64,000 bases of DNA from Chryseobacterium salivictor (GCF_004359195.1 NZ_CP037954.1:1240001-1304000), one strand, 5' to 3'. Positions 1 through 9,677 are shown, counted from the first letter of the stretch. Numbers and translations are program-made. The notes: generated from the letters alone by a model not told the origin.

Positions 1-15
1 TTCTATTACAAATCT

Positions 16-48
16 CAATAGCCGCTTTTTAGCGGTTATTTTTTTGCT
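16..48 (+). terminator. Rho-independent terminator of the gene upstream of the window
   Basis: A GC-rich inverted repeat (AGCCGCT / AGCGGTT) is followed at once by a run of T. It probably ends a plus-strand gene lying left of the window. Confidence 0.7.
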
Positions 49-88
49 GAAATCTTAATAATTCAAAAAAAAGCGGGAAATTCGCAAC

Positions 89-1435
89 ATGGCAAAAGTG
101 AAAACGGCATACGTCTGTCAAAATTGTGGAACGCAGTATCCGCAGTGGCTCGGACAGTGCAAGAATTGTGAGGAGTGGAATACTTTGGTGGAAGAAATTG
201 TGGAAAAATCAGTCACAAAAAGTTTTATCGACCGCTCGAAACAGCATATCATCAATATTATCGAGGTCGAAACTTTCGAAGAACCCCGGATTACAACGCC
301 TTCTGAAGAACTGAACCGCGTTCTCGGTGGCGGAATTGTTTTAGGCTCCGTCACTTTAATCGGTGGCGAACCGGGAATCGGGAAATCTACGCTGTTGCTT
401 CAACTCGCTTTGAAAATGAAGAAGAAGATTCTTTATGTTTCCGGTGAGGAAAGCGCGTCGCAGATAAAAATGCGTGCTGACCGACTGACAGAACTGCAAA
501 ATCCGAACTGTTTTCTTTTTACCGAAACTTCGGTAGAAAAGATTCTGCACGAAGCAAAAAAACTGAAGCCGGATTTTTTGATCGTCGATTCTATTCAAAC
601 CTTGCAAAGTCAACTCATCGAAAGTTCGCCCGGAACGGTTTCGCAGATTCGCGAGTGTTCGAACGAGATCATTAAATTTTCTAAAGAAACCAATACACCG
701 ACTTTTTTAGTCGGACATATTACAAAAGACGGTCAGATCGCCGGTCCGAAAGTTTTGGAGCACATGGTAGATGTGGTGCTGAATTTTGACGGCGACCGAA
801 ATCATTTATTCCGATTGTTGAGAGCGAGTAAAAACCGTTTTGGTTCCACCGCCGAAATCGGGATTTATGAAATGGTTTCGCAAGGTTTAAAGGAGATCAA
901 AAATCCTTCTGAGATTTTGATTACCAAGAAATTCGAAGAACTTTCCGGGAATTCTGTCGCGGTAACTTTAGAAGGAAACCGGCCGATGCTGATAGAAATT
1001 CAGGCTTTGGTAAGTACCGCAGTTTATGGAACGCCGCAAAGAAGCTGCACCGGTTTTGACTCGAAAAGGCTCAATATGCTTTTGGCGGTTTTAGAAAAAA
1101 GAGCTGGTTTTCAGTTGGGCGCAAAAGATGTTTTCCTGAATATTACGGGCGGAATAAAAACGGGAGATCCGGCTTTGGATTTGGCGGTGGTCGCTTCGAT
1201 TCTTTCTTCGAATGAAGATATTGCAATATCGGAACATTTCTGTTTTGCCGGAGAAATCGGGTTGAGCGGAGAAATCCGTCCGATTCCGCAGATTGAACAA
1301 AGGATTTCGGAAGCGGAGAAATTGGGTTATGAGAAAATATTTGTTTCTAATTTAAATAAAATTCCGAAAAAGAAATATGGGATTATTGTGGAAGAAGTGA
1401 GTAAGATTGAGGATTTTCATGAACGGCTGTTTTAG
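89..1435 (+). CDS. radA: DNA repair protein RadA
   Basis: RadA is a RecA-like, DnaB-type branch-migration ATPase that helps process recombination intermediates in the cytoplasm. The 448-aa protein has the family layout: an N-terminal zinc finger (CQNCGTQYPQWLGQCKNC, about residues 10-27), a Walker A motif GGEPGIGKST near residue 92, a Walker B region (FLIVDSIQTL), the RadA KNRFG motif near residue 252, and a C-terminal Lon-like domain (FAGEIGLSGEIRPIPQ). The length is normal. The ATG follows the upstream gene's terminator by about 40 bases, so it is probably transcribed alone. The identification is firm. Confidence 0.97.
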   Translation: MAKVKTAYVCQNCGTQYPQWLGQCKNCEEWNTLVEEIVEKSVTKSFIDRSKQHIINIIEVETFEEPRITTPSEELNRVLGGGIVLGSVTLIGGEPGIGKSTLLLQLALKMKKKILYVSGEESASQIKMRADRLTELQNPNCFLFTETSVEKILHEAKKLKPDFLIVDSIQTLQSQLIESSPGTVSQIRECSNEIIKFSKETNTPTFLVGHITKDGQIAGPKVLEHMVDVVLNFDGDRNHLFRLLRASKNRFGSTAEIGIYEMVSQGLKEIKNPSEILITKKFEELSGNSVAVTLEGNRPMLIEIQALVSTAVYGTPQRSCTGFDSKRLNMLLAVLEKRAGFQLGAKDVFLNITGGIKTGDPALDLAVVASILSSNEDIAISEHFCFAGEIGLSGEIRPIPQIEQRISEAEKLGYEKIFVSNLNKIPKKKYGIIVEEVSKIEDFHERLF

Positions 1436-1484
1436 ATAGATCATGAATGTGTAAAAAGGATATACTTTATGGATATTAAATTCA

Positions 1485-1492
1485 TATATTTG
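1485..1492 (+). promoter_or_regulatory. -7 promoter box for the toxin-antitoxin operon
   Basis: TATATTTG matches the Bacteroidota -7 consensus TAnnTTTG and lies 17 bases before the antitoxin ATG. No clear -33 TTG was seen. Confidence 0.5.
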
Positions 1493-1508
1493 TGTAAAAT
1501 TTGAATCA

Positions 1509-1739
1509 ATGAAAGTGATTTCTTTAAAAATAGATGAATCCATTTTTTCGGAGACAGAAGATATTTTAAAAAAATATAAAAAGCCCAGAAACAGATATAT
1601 TAATGAGGCTTTAGATTATTATAATCAGATGCAGAAAAGGGAAATTTTGAAGGCGAAGCTTTTGAAAAGTTCTTTGTTGGTGCGGGAAGATAATTTGGAG
1701 ATTTTAAAAGAATTTGAAAGTTTAGAAAATGATTTTTAA
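1509..1739 (+). CDS. Putative type II antitoxin (MazE/RHH-like)
   Basis: This 76-aa charged protein begins with a short strand followed by predicted helices (MKVISLKIDESIFSETEDILKK would suit a ribbon-helix-helix dimer) and ends in an acidic tail. It overlaps the start of the MazF-like toxin gene by 11 bases, the usual arrangement for translational coupling of an antitoxin to its toxin. The role is inferred mainly from position, since the sequence has no diagnostic motif. Such proteins bind and neutralise the toxin and repress their own promoter; here a TAnnTTTG box lies just upstream. Confidence 0.7.
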   Translation: MKVISLKIDESIFSETEDILKKYKKPRNRYINEALDYYNQMQKREILKAKLLKSSLLVREDNLEILKEFESLENDF

Positions 1740-2073
1740 TCAGTTTGAAATTTGGATTGCAGATTTGAATCCACAAATCGGTACTGAAACAGGGAAGACA
1801 AGACCTGTTTTAGTGGTACAAACTAATTTGCTTAATGAAATAGAGCATACTTCTACCATTATTTGTCCGATCACGACCAAAATTAAAAATGCTGAATTGA
1901 TCCGTGTTTTTTTGGATTCGAAAACAGGCGGTGTTTTTGAGGACTGCGAAATTATGATTGATCAAATCAGAGCATTAGACAATACGCGGTTTATAAAAAA
2001 AATTGGAATGGTTTCTCCTCAAATTATTCAGGAAGTAAAAACCGGACTGAAAATAGTACTGGATTTAGATTGA
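1729..2073 (+). CDS. MazF/PemK-type endoribonuclease toxin
   Basis: This 114-aa protein has the PemK/MazF fold signature: an N-terminal F.IWIADLNPQIGTETGKTRP stretch, the VLVVQTN strand, the ICPITTK strand and a late MIDQIRALD segment. These toxins cleave mRNA, often at short specific motifs, and are held in check by the antitoxin encoded just upstream. The gene overlaps the antitoxin at its 5' end and touches the ACP phosphodiesterase gene at its 3' end (TGATG), so all three may be cotranscribed. The toxin family call is firm. The cleavage site cannot be read from the sequence. Confidence 0.9.
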   Translation: MIFNQFEIWIADLNPQIGTETGKTRPVLVVQTNLLNEIEHTSTIICPITTKIKNAELIRVFLDSKTGGVFEDCEIMIDQIRALDNTRFIKKIGMVSPQIIQEVKTGLKIVLDLD

Positions 2074-2645
2074 TGAATTACCTCGCCCATTCCTATCTCG
2101 CCTTTACCGATGAACAGATCGTTGGTCAGTTTTTGGAAGATGTTATTCCGAACAGAGACCGCTTTTCTTTCCCCGAAAAAATCCAGCAGGGAATTACGTT
2201 GCACCGGGAAATCGATACTTTTACCGATGCTCATCCGGAAATCAGTGAGGCGAAGAAAATATTCAGTCCGCTTGTAAGATTGTATGCCGGTGCTTTTGTG
2301 GATGTGTCGATGGATTATTTTCTGGCAAATTCGTTAGCCGATGAGGTTTTGAAAAATCACGCCGAACGGGTTTATCGGGTTTTACGGAAATATCAGGAAA
2401 TGCTTCCGGAAAAATTAATAAGGATGGTCGATGGTATGGAAAAAGACAATTGGCTTTATAATTACAAGGAAGATTGGGGAATCAAATATTCGATGCAGAA
2501 TGTATTGAATAAAGCCAAATATCTGGAGAAAGATTTACCTGTTTTTGAATTGTTTCTGGCGAACAAACCGCAACTGCAAAAACATTTTGATCGGTTTTTC
2601 CCCGACCTTTTCGAGTATGCTCAAAAAGTAAATTCTGAGTTTTAA
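2073..2645 (+). CDS. Acyl carrier protein phosphodiesterase (AcpH family)
   Basis: AcpH-type enzymes remove the 4'-phosphopantetheine group from holo-ACP. The 190-aa protein starts MNYLAHSYLA and has the family-like LHREIDTFTDAHPE region, where His and Asp residues resemble an HD-type metal site, and a VDVSMDYFLA segment. An upstream in-frame TTG at 2070 is possible, but the ATG at 2073 is preferred. It overlaps the toxin stop codon by one base, which suggests cotranscription. The C-terminus converges with the minus-strand DUF6702-like gene, overlapping it by 4 bases. Confidence 0.85.
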   Translation: MNYLAHSYLAFTDEQIVGQFLEDVIPNRDRFSFPEKIQQGITLHREIDTFTDAHPEISEAKKIFSPLVRLYAGAFVDVSMDYFLANSLADEVLKNHAERVYRVLRKYQEMLPEKLIRMVDGMEKDNWLYNYKEDWGIKYSMQNVLNKAKYLEKDLPVFELFLANKPQLQKHFDRFFPDLFEYAQKVNSEF

Positions 2646-3157
2646 AAGATTTTATACAAATACCGGTTCGGATAATTCAGTTTGTCGCTTTCCCTTTTTC
2701 CGTTCACGATGATATGAATGATATTCATCTGGTCATCAAAAAAATTATAGAGCAAACTCACTGCAACTTCTACCTTTTTGGGTGGATTAAGCGTTTCAGA
2801 TTCTAAGTAAATATTGACTGATTCACTGTTTTCCTCAAAACCGATATAGTTGATTTTCAAGAATTTATTGTCTGTTTTTACTTTCAGGTATTCTTCGCAA
2901 TATTTCTTTAGTAATTCATTAATCTGCTGTTTGTATTTGGCATCATCAAAATGAACTGATTTTCCGTATTTTTCTTTCAGTCCATTTTCCAGATCATCCA
3001 GAAAAAATTTCCCCGTAATTTCAAAAGTTTTGGATGTTGGATTGTAATTAAATTCAACGGAACCAACGTGATAAGGATGAATTCTTGTTGACCAGGAGCT
3101 TAAACTCAGCACTAGAAAGGCAGTTGCACAAAATAAAAGGAATCTTTTAAATATCAT
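2642..3157 (-). CDS. DUF6702-like exported protein of unknown function
   Basis: This 171-aa protein has an N-terminal signal sequence (MIFKRFLLFCATAFLVLSL) followed by a mature domain beginning IHPYHVGSVEFNYNP, with a conserved-looking EITGKFFLDDLE segment. This resembles small Bacteroidota proteins grouped as DUF6702, often found beside peptidases. It lies directly downstream of the S8 protease gene on the same strand, separated by a terminator, and has its own TATCTTTG box. It is probably periplasmic. No catalytic motif is visible. Confidence 0.65.
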   Translation of the reverse strand: MIFKRFLLFCATAFLVLSLSSWSTRIHPYHVGSVEFNYNPTSKTFEITGKFFLDDLENGLKEKYGKSVHFDDAKYKQQINELLKKYCEEYLKVKTDNKFLKINYIGFEENSESVNIYLESETLNPPKKVEVAVSLLYNFFDDQMNIIHIIVNGKRESDKLNYPNRYLYKIF

Positions 3158-3174
3158 GGAGGGACAATTTTAAA

Positions 3175-3182
3175 CAAAGATA
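3175..3182 (-). promoter_or_regulatory. -7 promoter box for the DUF6702-like gene
   Basis: Read on the minus strand, TATCTTTG matches TAnnTTTG about 18 bases before the start codon. It abuts the terminator of the S8 protease gene. Confidence 0.5.
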
Positions 3183-3212
3183 AAAAAAGTGGCAATCTTT
3201 CGACTGCCACTT
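3182..3212 (-). terminator. Terminator of the S8 protease gene
   Basis: On the minus strand, an AAGTGGCA / TGCCACTT hairpin is followed by a run of seven T. It lies just after the protease stop codon. Confidence 0.75.
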
Positions 3213-3235
3213 CAATATAAATTAAAGAATTGAAT

Positions 3236-6200
3236 TTATTCTTTAATAATTTTCTTCGTCACTTTAGCTTTTCCGTCGGTTGTAATTTCTACAATATACA
3301 TTCCTTTTGAAAGTTTAGAAACATCAACTGAACCAGAATTATTTACGGTAGCTGTTTTAACAACTTTTCCTGATAAGTCGAAAATTTTCACGTTTCCGTG
3401 GTTTGATTTAAGGTCAATATTCAGTACGTCTTTAACCGGATTTGGATAAATCACCACTTGATCCTGTTTTGCATTTGTCGCTGCTAATAAAGAAGAACTT
3501 GTTCTCACAAAGAATCCACTGAATCCTGTTGTGTCAATTGTTACTTCCCAATATTTGTAAGTAGGATTCCATTTCACGTTTTCAATGCCTGGAGTTAAAG
3601 TTACAAACCCGTTGGTGTAAGATGTAGCTGTTCCTGAATTATCAGAACTTGTTCCAGAGAATTTATCGATTAAGACATTTGCTTTTCCTGCTTCATCGGT
3701 CGGTGAAGTAGGAAGTTTTACAGTATTTATTGCATTGTAAGCATCAAATTCGGATTGTGTAAAGTACAAGGTAACCCTTCCGGTAGCAGTGGTTGGGTTG
3801 GTTTCTGGCGTAATTTCGTATCTTCTTGCAACATAGGTTGATTCCGGGTTGGTCAACCAAACTTTTGCCGTAACATTTCCGGTGATCGTATTGATAGCCG
3901 TTTTTTCTACCATCCCGAGCAAATTACAATTTGTAGTTGCGTAGTTTTTACCTTCTGCCGCCAAGAAAGAAACTGTTTCATTTTGCGTGGCTAATGCTTT
4001 AATTTGAGGTTTATCTTCATAAGCCATCGCTCTAATTCTGTAATCAGATGTTGACAAAGTCCAAGTTGTTCCGGCATCAGTAGAGAACATACTTCTATTG
4101 TCTAAGTTGATGTTTTCTCTTCTTAATGACATTGCTCCACCTGAAGCATCAATGGTAACATAAAAATCCTTTCCTGTTGTAACTGAAAGTCCAAACTGAC
4201 TAAAGTCTACAGAGTTCCAGGCGCTTCTTTGGAAATCGTTTAGAAGAGAATTGAAAGTCCTGGAAGCCAAAACCTGTCCTGGCTTGCCATCTACTACCGT
4301 TCTTATTGCAACCGTAACCGGAATATCACCTGATGCTCCGGAACCCGTGTAAAATAGTACAGATCCTAATTTTCCTGTAATTGTAGGAGTGTATTTTACC
4401 GCAAATACATAATTGGTAGAAGTGGTATTGCTATCTTGAGTACTGATGTAGAACTGCTCATCGTAAGCAATTGTTTCTGTCTCAGAAGTTTGACACCCGA
4501 TTTCGTCTGCCACAGTTTTATAAATATCTAATTTACCGAATCCCCATCTCGGATTAGGAATAGTTCCTGTCATAGCATCTTGTCGTGCATTTGCCGTAAG
4601 TTTTGCTTTTACTTCTGCAGCAGTTATATTAGGATTGGCTTGTAGCAGCAATGCTACCGCCCCCGCAACACCTGGTGCAGACATGCTTGTTCCTTGGTTT
4701 TTTTTGTAATAAGTTCCATCAATATTATCAGAAGAAGTTGCTGCTAACATAGCGTCTGAAGACATTGCAGAAATTACATACTGTCCGGAAGCTGTAATGT
4801 CAGGCTTTTGGAAACCGTCTGCTCTCGGTCCTTGTGCACTAAATGAGGAAATGTTTTCTGCCAAATTATTTGTAAGAGTATATCCTCCAGGAGTACCGTT
4901 TGATTTATAAGAGGTTAGCCTTGCAATATAAGAAGCAACCGTAATTGCTTTTGTTGAATTACCGGGTGAACCCACAATATATTCGTTGTCCGCATCTGTT
5001 AAGGTTGAAGCGGCACCTTCCGTAACCTTATACCCGTGAACCATCATCGGGGTAGAACCGTTGTTGGTAAGTTCCATGGTATAAAGACCTTGACTGTTAT
5101 CTGTAGTTCCTGTGTTTCTTGTAATTACAACCTGCACATATCTTTTATAATTTGCAGATGAAACCCAGTTGTAGACAAGAGCCGTGAATTTTCCACCTTG
5201 AATAGAATGCGAAGTCGTGGCTCCAGATGGAGAAAGATAAACACCACCATCTGGTGTAGTTAATTTTGCTGTCACATCATTGTCATTGCTTCCATACATA
5301 TAAAAAGAAAATACAGATGAAAGTGAAGTGCTACTTCCTGCAGTAATGATGAAAGCTCCCGTAGAACTAGGGTCAATATTAACTTTTCTATGAATATTTG
5401 TTCCATAATCATTTCCGGCAGAAATTACAGCAACACGGCCAGGACCTGACGTAGTAAATTCATCAATTGCAATTTCATGTGGAGAAGTTCCATCATGAGC
5501 GCTTCCCTGACCACCAATACTCATGTTGAAAACGATGGGCTTGTTGAGAGCGGTCGCAACATTTTGAAAGTAAGTAATTGCATCAATTGTATTTGCTTGA
5601 GGGAATGACCCGTCCCCACCTTTTACAAAAACGATTCCTGCGTTAGGAGCAAATCCTCTGTGTCTTTTATCCGCAAAAGCAGCCCCGTTTCCAGCAGCCG
5701 TTGCTGAAACATGTGTTCCATGACCATTGATGTCTTTTTGTCTTACAAAATTTGCAGGGGTGCCATCTAATTCATCTTCGATTTGTGCTTTGGTATATTC
5801 GACTCCTTTTGCAAAACCTGCAGGACTGACCTCTGCGCCAGTTTTAGTTAGGGTCTGATCCCAAATGCTTATAATTCTACTTTTAGTAGGGTCGTTCGGA
5901 TCTCTAAAATCAGGGTGTTTCCAGTCTATTCCCGTATCATAAATCCCAACTAAAACTCCTTCACCGTTGTAATTCGTGTTATTTAATACTCCTTGTTGAA
6001 GTAGATTTGCTCCCGATTGAATACGGCTGGTATCATTATGCAATTCATCAAATTGTGGTGCAATGATGGAAATAACATCCTTCATTTGAGCCATTTTTTC
6101 TAAATCATCAATCGTTACCAAAGCGGTTACAAACTTTGGCAGCGTACTTTGTACCAAGATTCCGTTTGCTTTTAATTTTTCAGCATGCTCTGTGTAAACA

Positions 6201-6481
6201 ATACAAGAATACATGGTCTGTGCTCCTTTTCCAGTTACTACGAGATGTTGATCCAGTTGTAAGCCTTTTGCCACACTGCTTAACTTCTGTGCAGTTTGAG
6301 CAGTGTTTCTACTTTCTTCGATCAGTTTTTCAAATTTATAGTCCATTTTTTGGAACTGCCCGAAAACAGAACCGAAAAATAACAAAAAGATCAAGATTAA
6401 AGCTTTTTGCCCTTTGTCCATATGCCAATGGCGCTTAATCAGACGGTTATTCCATAGGGAAGAGAATAGTTTTTTCTTCAT
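3236..6481 (-). CDS. Secreted S8 family serine protease with T9SS C-terminal sorting domain
   Basis: A large subtilisin-like protease (about 1081 aa). The catalytic triad is visible: Asp in GIYDTGIDWKHPDFR, His in DINGHGTHVSATAAGNG and Ser in GTSMSAPGVAGAVALL. An N-terminal hydrophobic signal (ALILIFLLFFGSVFGQ) directs export. The last 75 residues form a type A T9SS sorting domain (VVIYPNPVKDVLNID ... GMYIVEITTDGKAKVTKKIIKE), so the enzyme should be secreted or surface-anchored. A longer reading frame begins at 6505, but the promoter box at 6503-6510 overlaps it, so the start at 6481 is preferred; a start at 6421 would also leave a good signal peptide. Confidence 0.93.
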   Translation of the reverse strand: MKKKLFSSLWNNRLIKRHWHMDKGQKALILIFLLFFGSVFGQFQKMDYKFEKLIEESRNTAQTAQKLSSVAKGLQLDQHLVVTGKGAQTMYSCIVYTEHAEKLKANGILVQSTLPKFVTALVTIDDLEKMAQMKDVISIIAPQFDELHNDTSRIQSGANLLQQGVLNNTNYNGEGVLVGIYDTGIDWKHPDFRDPNDPTKSRIISIWDQTLTKTGAEVSPAGFAKGVEYTKAQIEDELDGTPANFVRQKDINGHGTHVSATAAGNGAAFADKRHRGFAPNAGIVFVKGGDGSFPQANTIDAITYFQNVATALNKPIVFNMSIGGQGSAHDGTSPHEIAIDEFTTSGPGRVAVISAGNDYGTNIHRKVNIDPSSTGAFIITAGSSTSLSSVFSFYMYGSNDNDVTAKLTTPDGGVYLSPSGATTSHSIQGGKFTALVYNWVSSANYKRYVQVVITRNTGTTDNSQGLYTMELTNNGSTPMMVHGYKVTEGAASTLTDADNEYIVGSPGNSTKAITVASYIARLTSYKSNGTPGGYTLTNNLAENISSFSAQGPRADGFQKPDITASGQYVISAMSSDAMLAATSSDNIDGTYYKKNQGTSMSAPGVAGAVALLLQANPNITAAEVKAKLTANARQDAMTGTIPNPRWGFGKLDIYKTVADEIGCQTSETETIAYDEQFYISTQDSNTTSTNYVFAVKYTPTITGKLGSVLFYTGSGASGDIPVTVAIRTVVDGKPGQVLASRTFNSLLNDFQRSAWNSVDFSQFGLSVTTGKDFYVTIDASGGAMSLRRENINLDNRSMFSTDAGTTWTLSTSDYRIRAMAYEDKPQIKALATQNETVSFLAAEGKNYATTNCNLLGMVEKTAINTITGNVTAKVWLTNPESTYVARRYEITPETNPTTATGRVTLYFTQSEFDAYNAINTVKLPTSPTDEAGKANVLIDKFSGTSSDNSGTATSYTNGFVTLTPGIENVKWNPTYKYWEVTIDTTGFSGFFVRTSSSLLAATNAKQDQVVIYPNPVKDVLNIDLKSNHGNVKIFDLSGKVVKTATVNNSGSVDVSKLSKGMYIVEITTDGKAKVTKKIIKE

Positions 6482-6502
6482 ATTAACAATTTTTATTGTG
6501 AT

Positions 6503-6533
6503 CAAAACTATTAAAATTTATTAAGTATTGCAA
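6503..6533 (-). promoter_or_regulatory. Promoter of the S8 protease gene
   Basis: On the minus strand a TTG (-33) is followed after 20 bases by TAGTTTTG (-7), matching TTG-N17-23-TAnnTTTG. It lies 22 bases before the chosen start codon. Confidence 0.65.
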
Positions 6534-6644
6534 CATTGTCACCAGATTTTTGAAATGATTGTATTGTTTGTGGTTAAATATGGTTTTCATGATGTATAAT
6601 CTTGTATTTCTTTACAATAATGTTATTTTTACAAAAAAAATTTA

Positions 6645-7223
6645 ATGACAGACTTCTTGTTTTATTTAAACCTTGGTTGGGAACATATTATTTCGTTGGA
6701 TGCCCTTGATCATCAGCTTTTTGTTCTGGTTTTAGTGGCGGTTTATGCTTTAAAGGACTGGAAAAAGATCTTGTGGATTGTGACCGCTTTTACGGTTGGT
6801 CATTCCATTACTTTGGCGTTAAGTATTTTAGATGTTGTCCGGGTGTCGGGGAAATGGGTTGAGTTTTTAATTCCGCTCACCATTGTGATTACTGCGCTGG
6901 ACAATATTTTAATGAGGAACAGACAAAATAATTTAATGAAAATGAATTATTATCTCGCTCTGTTTTTTGGATTGATTCACGGGATGGGATTTGCGAATAC
7001 TGCAAGAATGATGATGGCAAATGAACAGCATATTTTTCTGCCGCTTTTGGGTTTCAATATTGGTCTGGAATTGGGGCAAATAGTTGTCGTTGTGGTAATT
7101 TTAATCGTTCAGTTTCTGTTGCTTAACCTTTTTAAAGTCAACAAAAAAGACTGGATTCTGTTTGTTTCCTCGGCTGTTTTTGCACTTTCTTTAAAAATGG
7201 CTTTGGAAAGAATTCCGTTTTAA
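6645..7223 (+). CDS. HupE/UreJ family membrane protein
   Basis: This 192-aa polytopic membrane protein has five or six hydrophobic helices. The motifs are those of the HupE/UreJ family: GWEHIISLDALDHQLF near the N-terminus, FTVGHSITLALS with a membrane His, FGLIHGMGFA, and GFNIGLELGQI. Family members are linked to nickel or other metal handling or to hydrogenase/urease accessory roles, but stand-alone copies in Bacteroidota have no known substrate, and no hydrogenase or urease genes are present here. It is divergent from the S8 protease and upstream of the M1 peptidase. The family call is firm and the function open. Confidence 0.85.
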   Translation: MTDFLFYLNLGWEHIISLDALDHQLFVLVLVAVYALKDWKKILWIVTAFTVGHSITLALSILDVVRVSGKWVEFLIPLTIVITALDNILMRNRQNNLMKMNYYLALFFGLIHGMGFANTARMMMANEQHIFLPLLGFNIGLELGQIVVVVVILIVQFLLLNLFKVNKKDWILFVSSAVFALSLKMALERIPF

Positions 7224-7268
7224 AATGTTAAAGTTTTTATTTATAATCCCTTTTTTGTAACGAATTCT

Positions 7269-7276
7269 TAGTTTTG
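7269..7276 (+). promoter_or_regulatory. -7 promoter box for the M1 peptidase gene
   Basis: TAGTTTTG matches TAnnTTTG and lies 28 bases before the start codon. The -33 element is weak. Confidence 0.4.
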
Positions 7277-7304
7277 AATACTATTACTTAAACTTCTTTT
7301 TACA

Positions 7305-9677
7305 ATGAATTTAAAATATCTCATTTTCTCCCTTTTTATTCCTTTGGGAATTTCCGCACAGGATATTCAAAACAATCCTAAAAGCAATCACGGGAATAAG
7401 TTTGAACAGCTGGGTACTGTTTTACCAACTCCGAATGTGTACAGAACCGCTTCGGGAGCTCCGGGGCAAGGCTATTGGCAAAACCGAGCCGATTATGACA
7501 TTACCGCATTTCTGGATGAAGACAAAAGAAATTTGAAAGCTTCAGAAACCATTACTTATTTTAATAATTCCCCCGATGATTTAGAGTATCTCTGGCTTCA
7601 GCTGGACGAAAATGAGCAGTCATCCGTGAAAAATGCGGGCTACCAATCAGAATCTACATTGCCGAAAGTGGTAACGTCTGACGGACTAAAAGCTACTGAT
7701 TTACCGGAAAAAGATAATGGTTACGGCGTAAATTTAGAAAAAGTTACCGATGCTTCAGGAAGACCTTTGAAATATATCGTCAATAAAACCATGATGCGCA
7801 TCGATCTTCCGACAGTTTTGAAGAAAGGTGAGAAGATCACTTTTAAAATTGACTGGAATTATAATATACCAGACCGGATTAAAATGGGCGGTCGCGGCGG
7901 CTATGAATTTTTCCCGGAAGATGGGAATGATCTATATACCATCACCCAGTGGTTTCCGAGAATGTGTGTTTACAGCGATTTCAAAGGTTGGCAGAATAAT
8001 CAGTTTACCGGGCGGGGCGAATTTGCTTTGGTTTTCGGTAATTATAAAGTTGCCATGAATGTTCCTGCAGATCATATTGTGGCTGCAACAGGAACGGGTA
8101 AAAATTATGAGCAGGTTTTAACTTCGGCACAACTTGCAAGATGGAAACAGGCTCAAAACGCAAATGAACCTTTGGAAATTGTAACTTTAGACGAAGCGAA
8201 AAAAGCGGAAAAAAGCAAATCCAAAGAAAGAAAAATCTGGAAATTTGAGGCCGAAAATGTCCGTGATTTTGCCTGGACTTCTTCGCGAAAATTTATTTGG
8301 GACGGAATGAAAGTTACGATTCCTGAAAATAACAATGAGGTCATGGCGATGAGTTTATATCCGAAAGAAGCGTATGGTCTTTACCGGAAATTTTCAACCC
8401 GCGCGGTTGCTCATACCATCAAAACTTATTCTGAATTCAGTATTCCTTACCCTTATCCCGTTGCGCAGTCCATCGAGGCGGCAAACGGAATGGAATATCC
8501 GATGATCTGTTTTAATTACGGAAGAACTGAAAAAGACGGAACTTACTCTGAAGGCATTAAGAACGGAATGATCGGCGTGATTATTCATGAAGTCGGCCAT
8601 AACTTTTTCCCGATGATCATTAATTCCGACGAAAGACAGTGGTCCTGGATGGATGAAGGTTTAAATACTTTTTTAGAATATCTGACGGAGCAGAAATGGG
8701 ATAACAAATTCCCTTCCCGACGTGGTCCTGCGTATGAGATTGTCGATTATATGAAGTTGCCCAAAGATCAGTTGGAGCCTATCATGACCAATTCCGAAAA
8801 TATTGTGCAGTTTGGACCAAATGCGTATTCAAAACCTGCGACCGGACTGAATATTCTCCGTGAAACCATTATGGGCAGAGAACTTTTTGATAAAGCTTTT
8901 AAAACCTATTCCAAAAGATGGGCTTTCAAACATCCTGAACCGGCAGATTTTTTCCGTACGATGAATGATGCAAGTGCTGAAAATCTCGATTGGTTTTGGC
9001 GCGGTTGGTTTTATGGCATCGATCCTGTCGATATTTCTATTGATAAGGTTACGGTTGCTTCGCCGGATTTAGATTCTGCCCCGAAAACCAGAGAAGTTAC
9101 TTATACGGTTGAAAAACCGTTGCAAAGTGATTTTGAAGATATTTCGAAAATCAGAAACAGAGAAGATAAAACCATCACTTTCTATACCGATACTGATAAA
9201 GGATCCCAGGATTTCTACTGGCGTTACAATCGTGGTCAGGAAAAAGTAGATATGAAAAAAGAATATAAAATGAAGATGGATCATTTTGAGAATGTACCTC
9301 AAAAAGAGAAATCGAAATTAGAAAAAGTCTATGCTTATCAAATTGATTTCAGCAACAAAGGAGGTTTGGTAATGCCGATTATTCTGGAATTTACTTTTGA
9401 AGACGGAAGTAAATTAAACGATAAATCTTCTGCACAGATCTGGAGAAAGAACGAACAGAAAGTTTCTAAAACGTATTATTTCGACAAGAAATTAAAATCG
9501 ATCCAACTCGACCCGATGCGTGAAACCGCAGACATCGATACCTCAAACAATTTCTGGGGAGAAGTGCCGGAACCGACATCGAAGTTTCAGGTTTTCAAAC
9601 AAAAACAGGAAGGTGCCGTACGCGGAGCTGCTAATGGAAAGATCAATCCTATGCAGGCGGCAGGAAAGAAAAATTAA
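7305..9677 (+). CDS. M1 family metallopeptidase
   Basis: A 790-aa exported zinc aminopeptidase-like protein. The signal peptide is MNLKYLIFSLFIPLGISAQ. The zinc site is HEVGH (about residue 428), followed by the downstream Glu in SWMDEGLNTFLEYL, the gluzincin arrangement. The exopeptidase motif appears as NGMEYPM rather than the classical GAMEN, as is common in Bacteroidota members. The N-terminal beta domain (about residues 60-260) and C-terminal helical/beta region give a normal length for this subgroup. It probably acts in the periplasm or outer membrane on peptides. It has its own terminator. Confidence 0.92.
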   Translation: MNLKYLIFSLFIPLGISAQDIQNNPKSNHGNKFEQLGTVLPTPNVYRTASGAPGQGYWQNRADYDITAFLDEDKRNLKASETITYFNNSPDDLEYLWLQLDENEQSSVKNAGYQSESTLPKVVTSDGLKATDLPEKDNGYGVNLEKVTDASGRPLKYIVNKTMMRIDLPTVLKKGEKITFKIDWNYNIPDRIKMGGRGGYEFFPEDGNDLYTITQWFPRMCVYSDFKGWQNNQFTGRGEFALVFGNYKVAMNVPADHIVAATGTGKNYEQVLTSAQLARWKQAQNANEPLEIVTLDEAKKAEKSKSKERKIWKFEAENVRDFAWTSSRKFIWDGMKVTIPENNNEVMAMSLYPKEAYGLYRKFSTRAVAHTIKTYSEFSIPYPYPVAQSIEAANGMEYPMICFNYGRTEKDGTYSEGIKNGMIGVIIHEVGHNFFPMIINSDERQWSWMDEGLNTFLEYLTEQKWDNKFPSRRGPAYEIVDYMKLPKDQLEPIMTNSENIVQFGPNAYSKPATGLNILRETIMGRELFDKAFKTYSKRWAFKHPEPADFFRTMNDASAENLDWFWRGWFYGIDPVDISIDKVTVASPDLDSAPKTREVTYTVEKPLQSDFEDISKIRNREDKTITFYTDTDKGSQDFYWRYNRGQEKVDMKKEYKMKMDHFENVPQKEKSKLEKVYAYQIDFSNKGGLVMPIILEFTFEDGSKLNDKSSAQIWRKNEQKVSKTYYFDKKLKSIQLDPMRETADIDTSNNFWGEVPEPTSKFQVFKQKQEGAVRGAANGKINPMQAAGKKN

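Noticed and set aside
6136..6438. 100-aa plus-strand frame opposite the S8 protease gene
   Set aside because: It lies wholly antisense to a well-supported gene and shows no family motif.
3236..6505. Longer S8 protease frame starting at 6505
   Set aside because: The -7 box of a good promoter (6503-6510) overlaps this start, so the mRNA should begin downstream. The start at 6481 is used.
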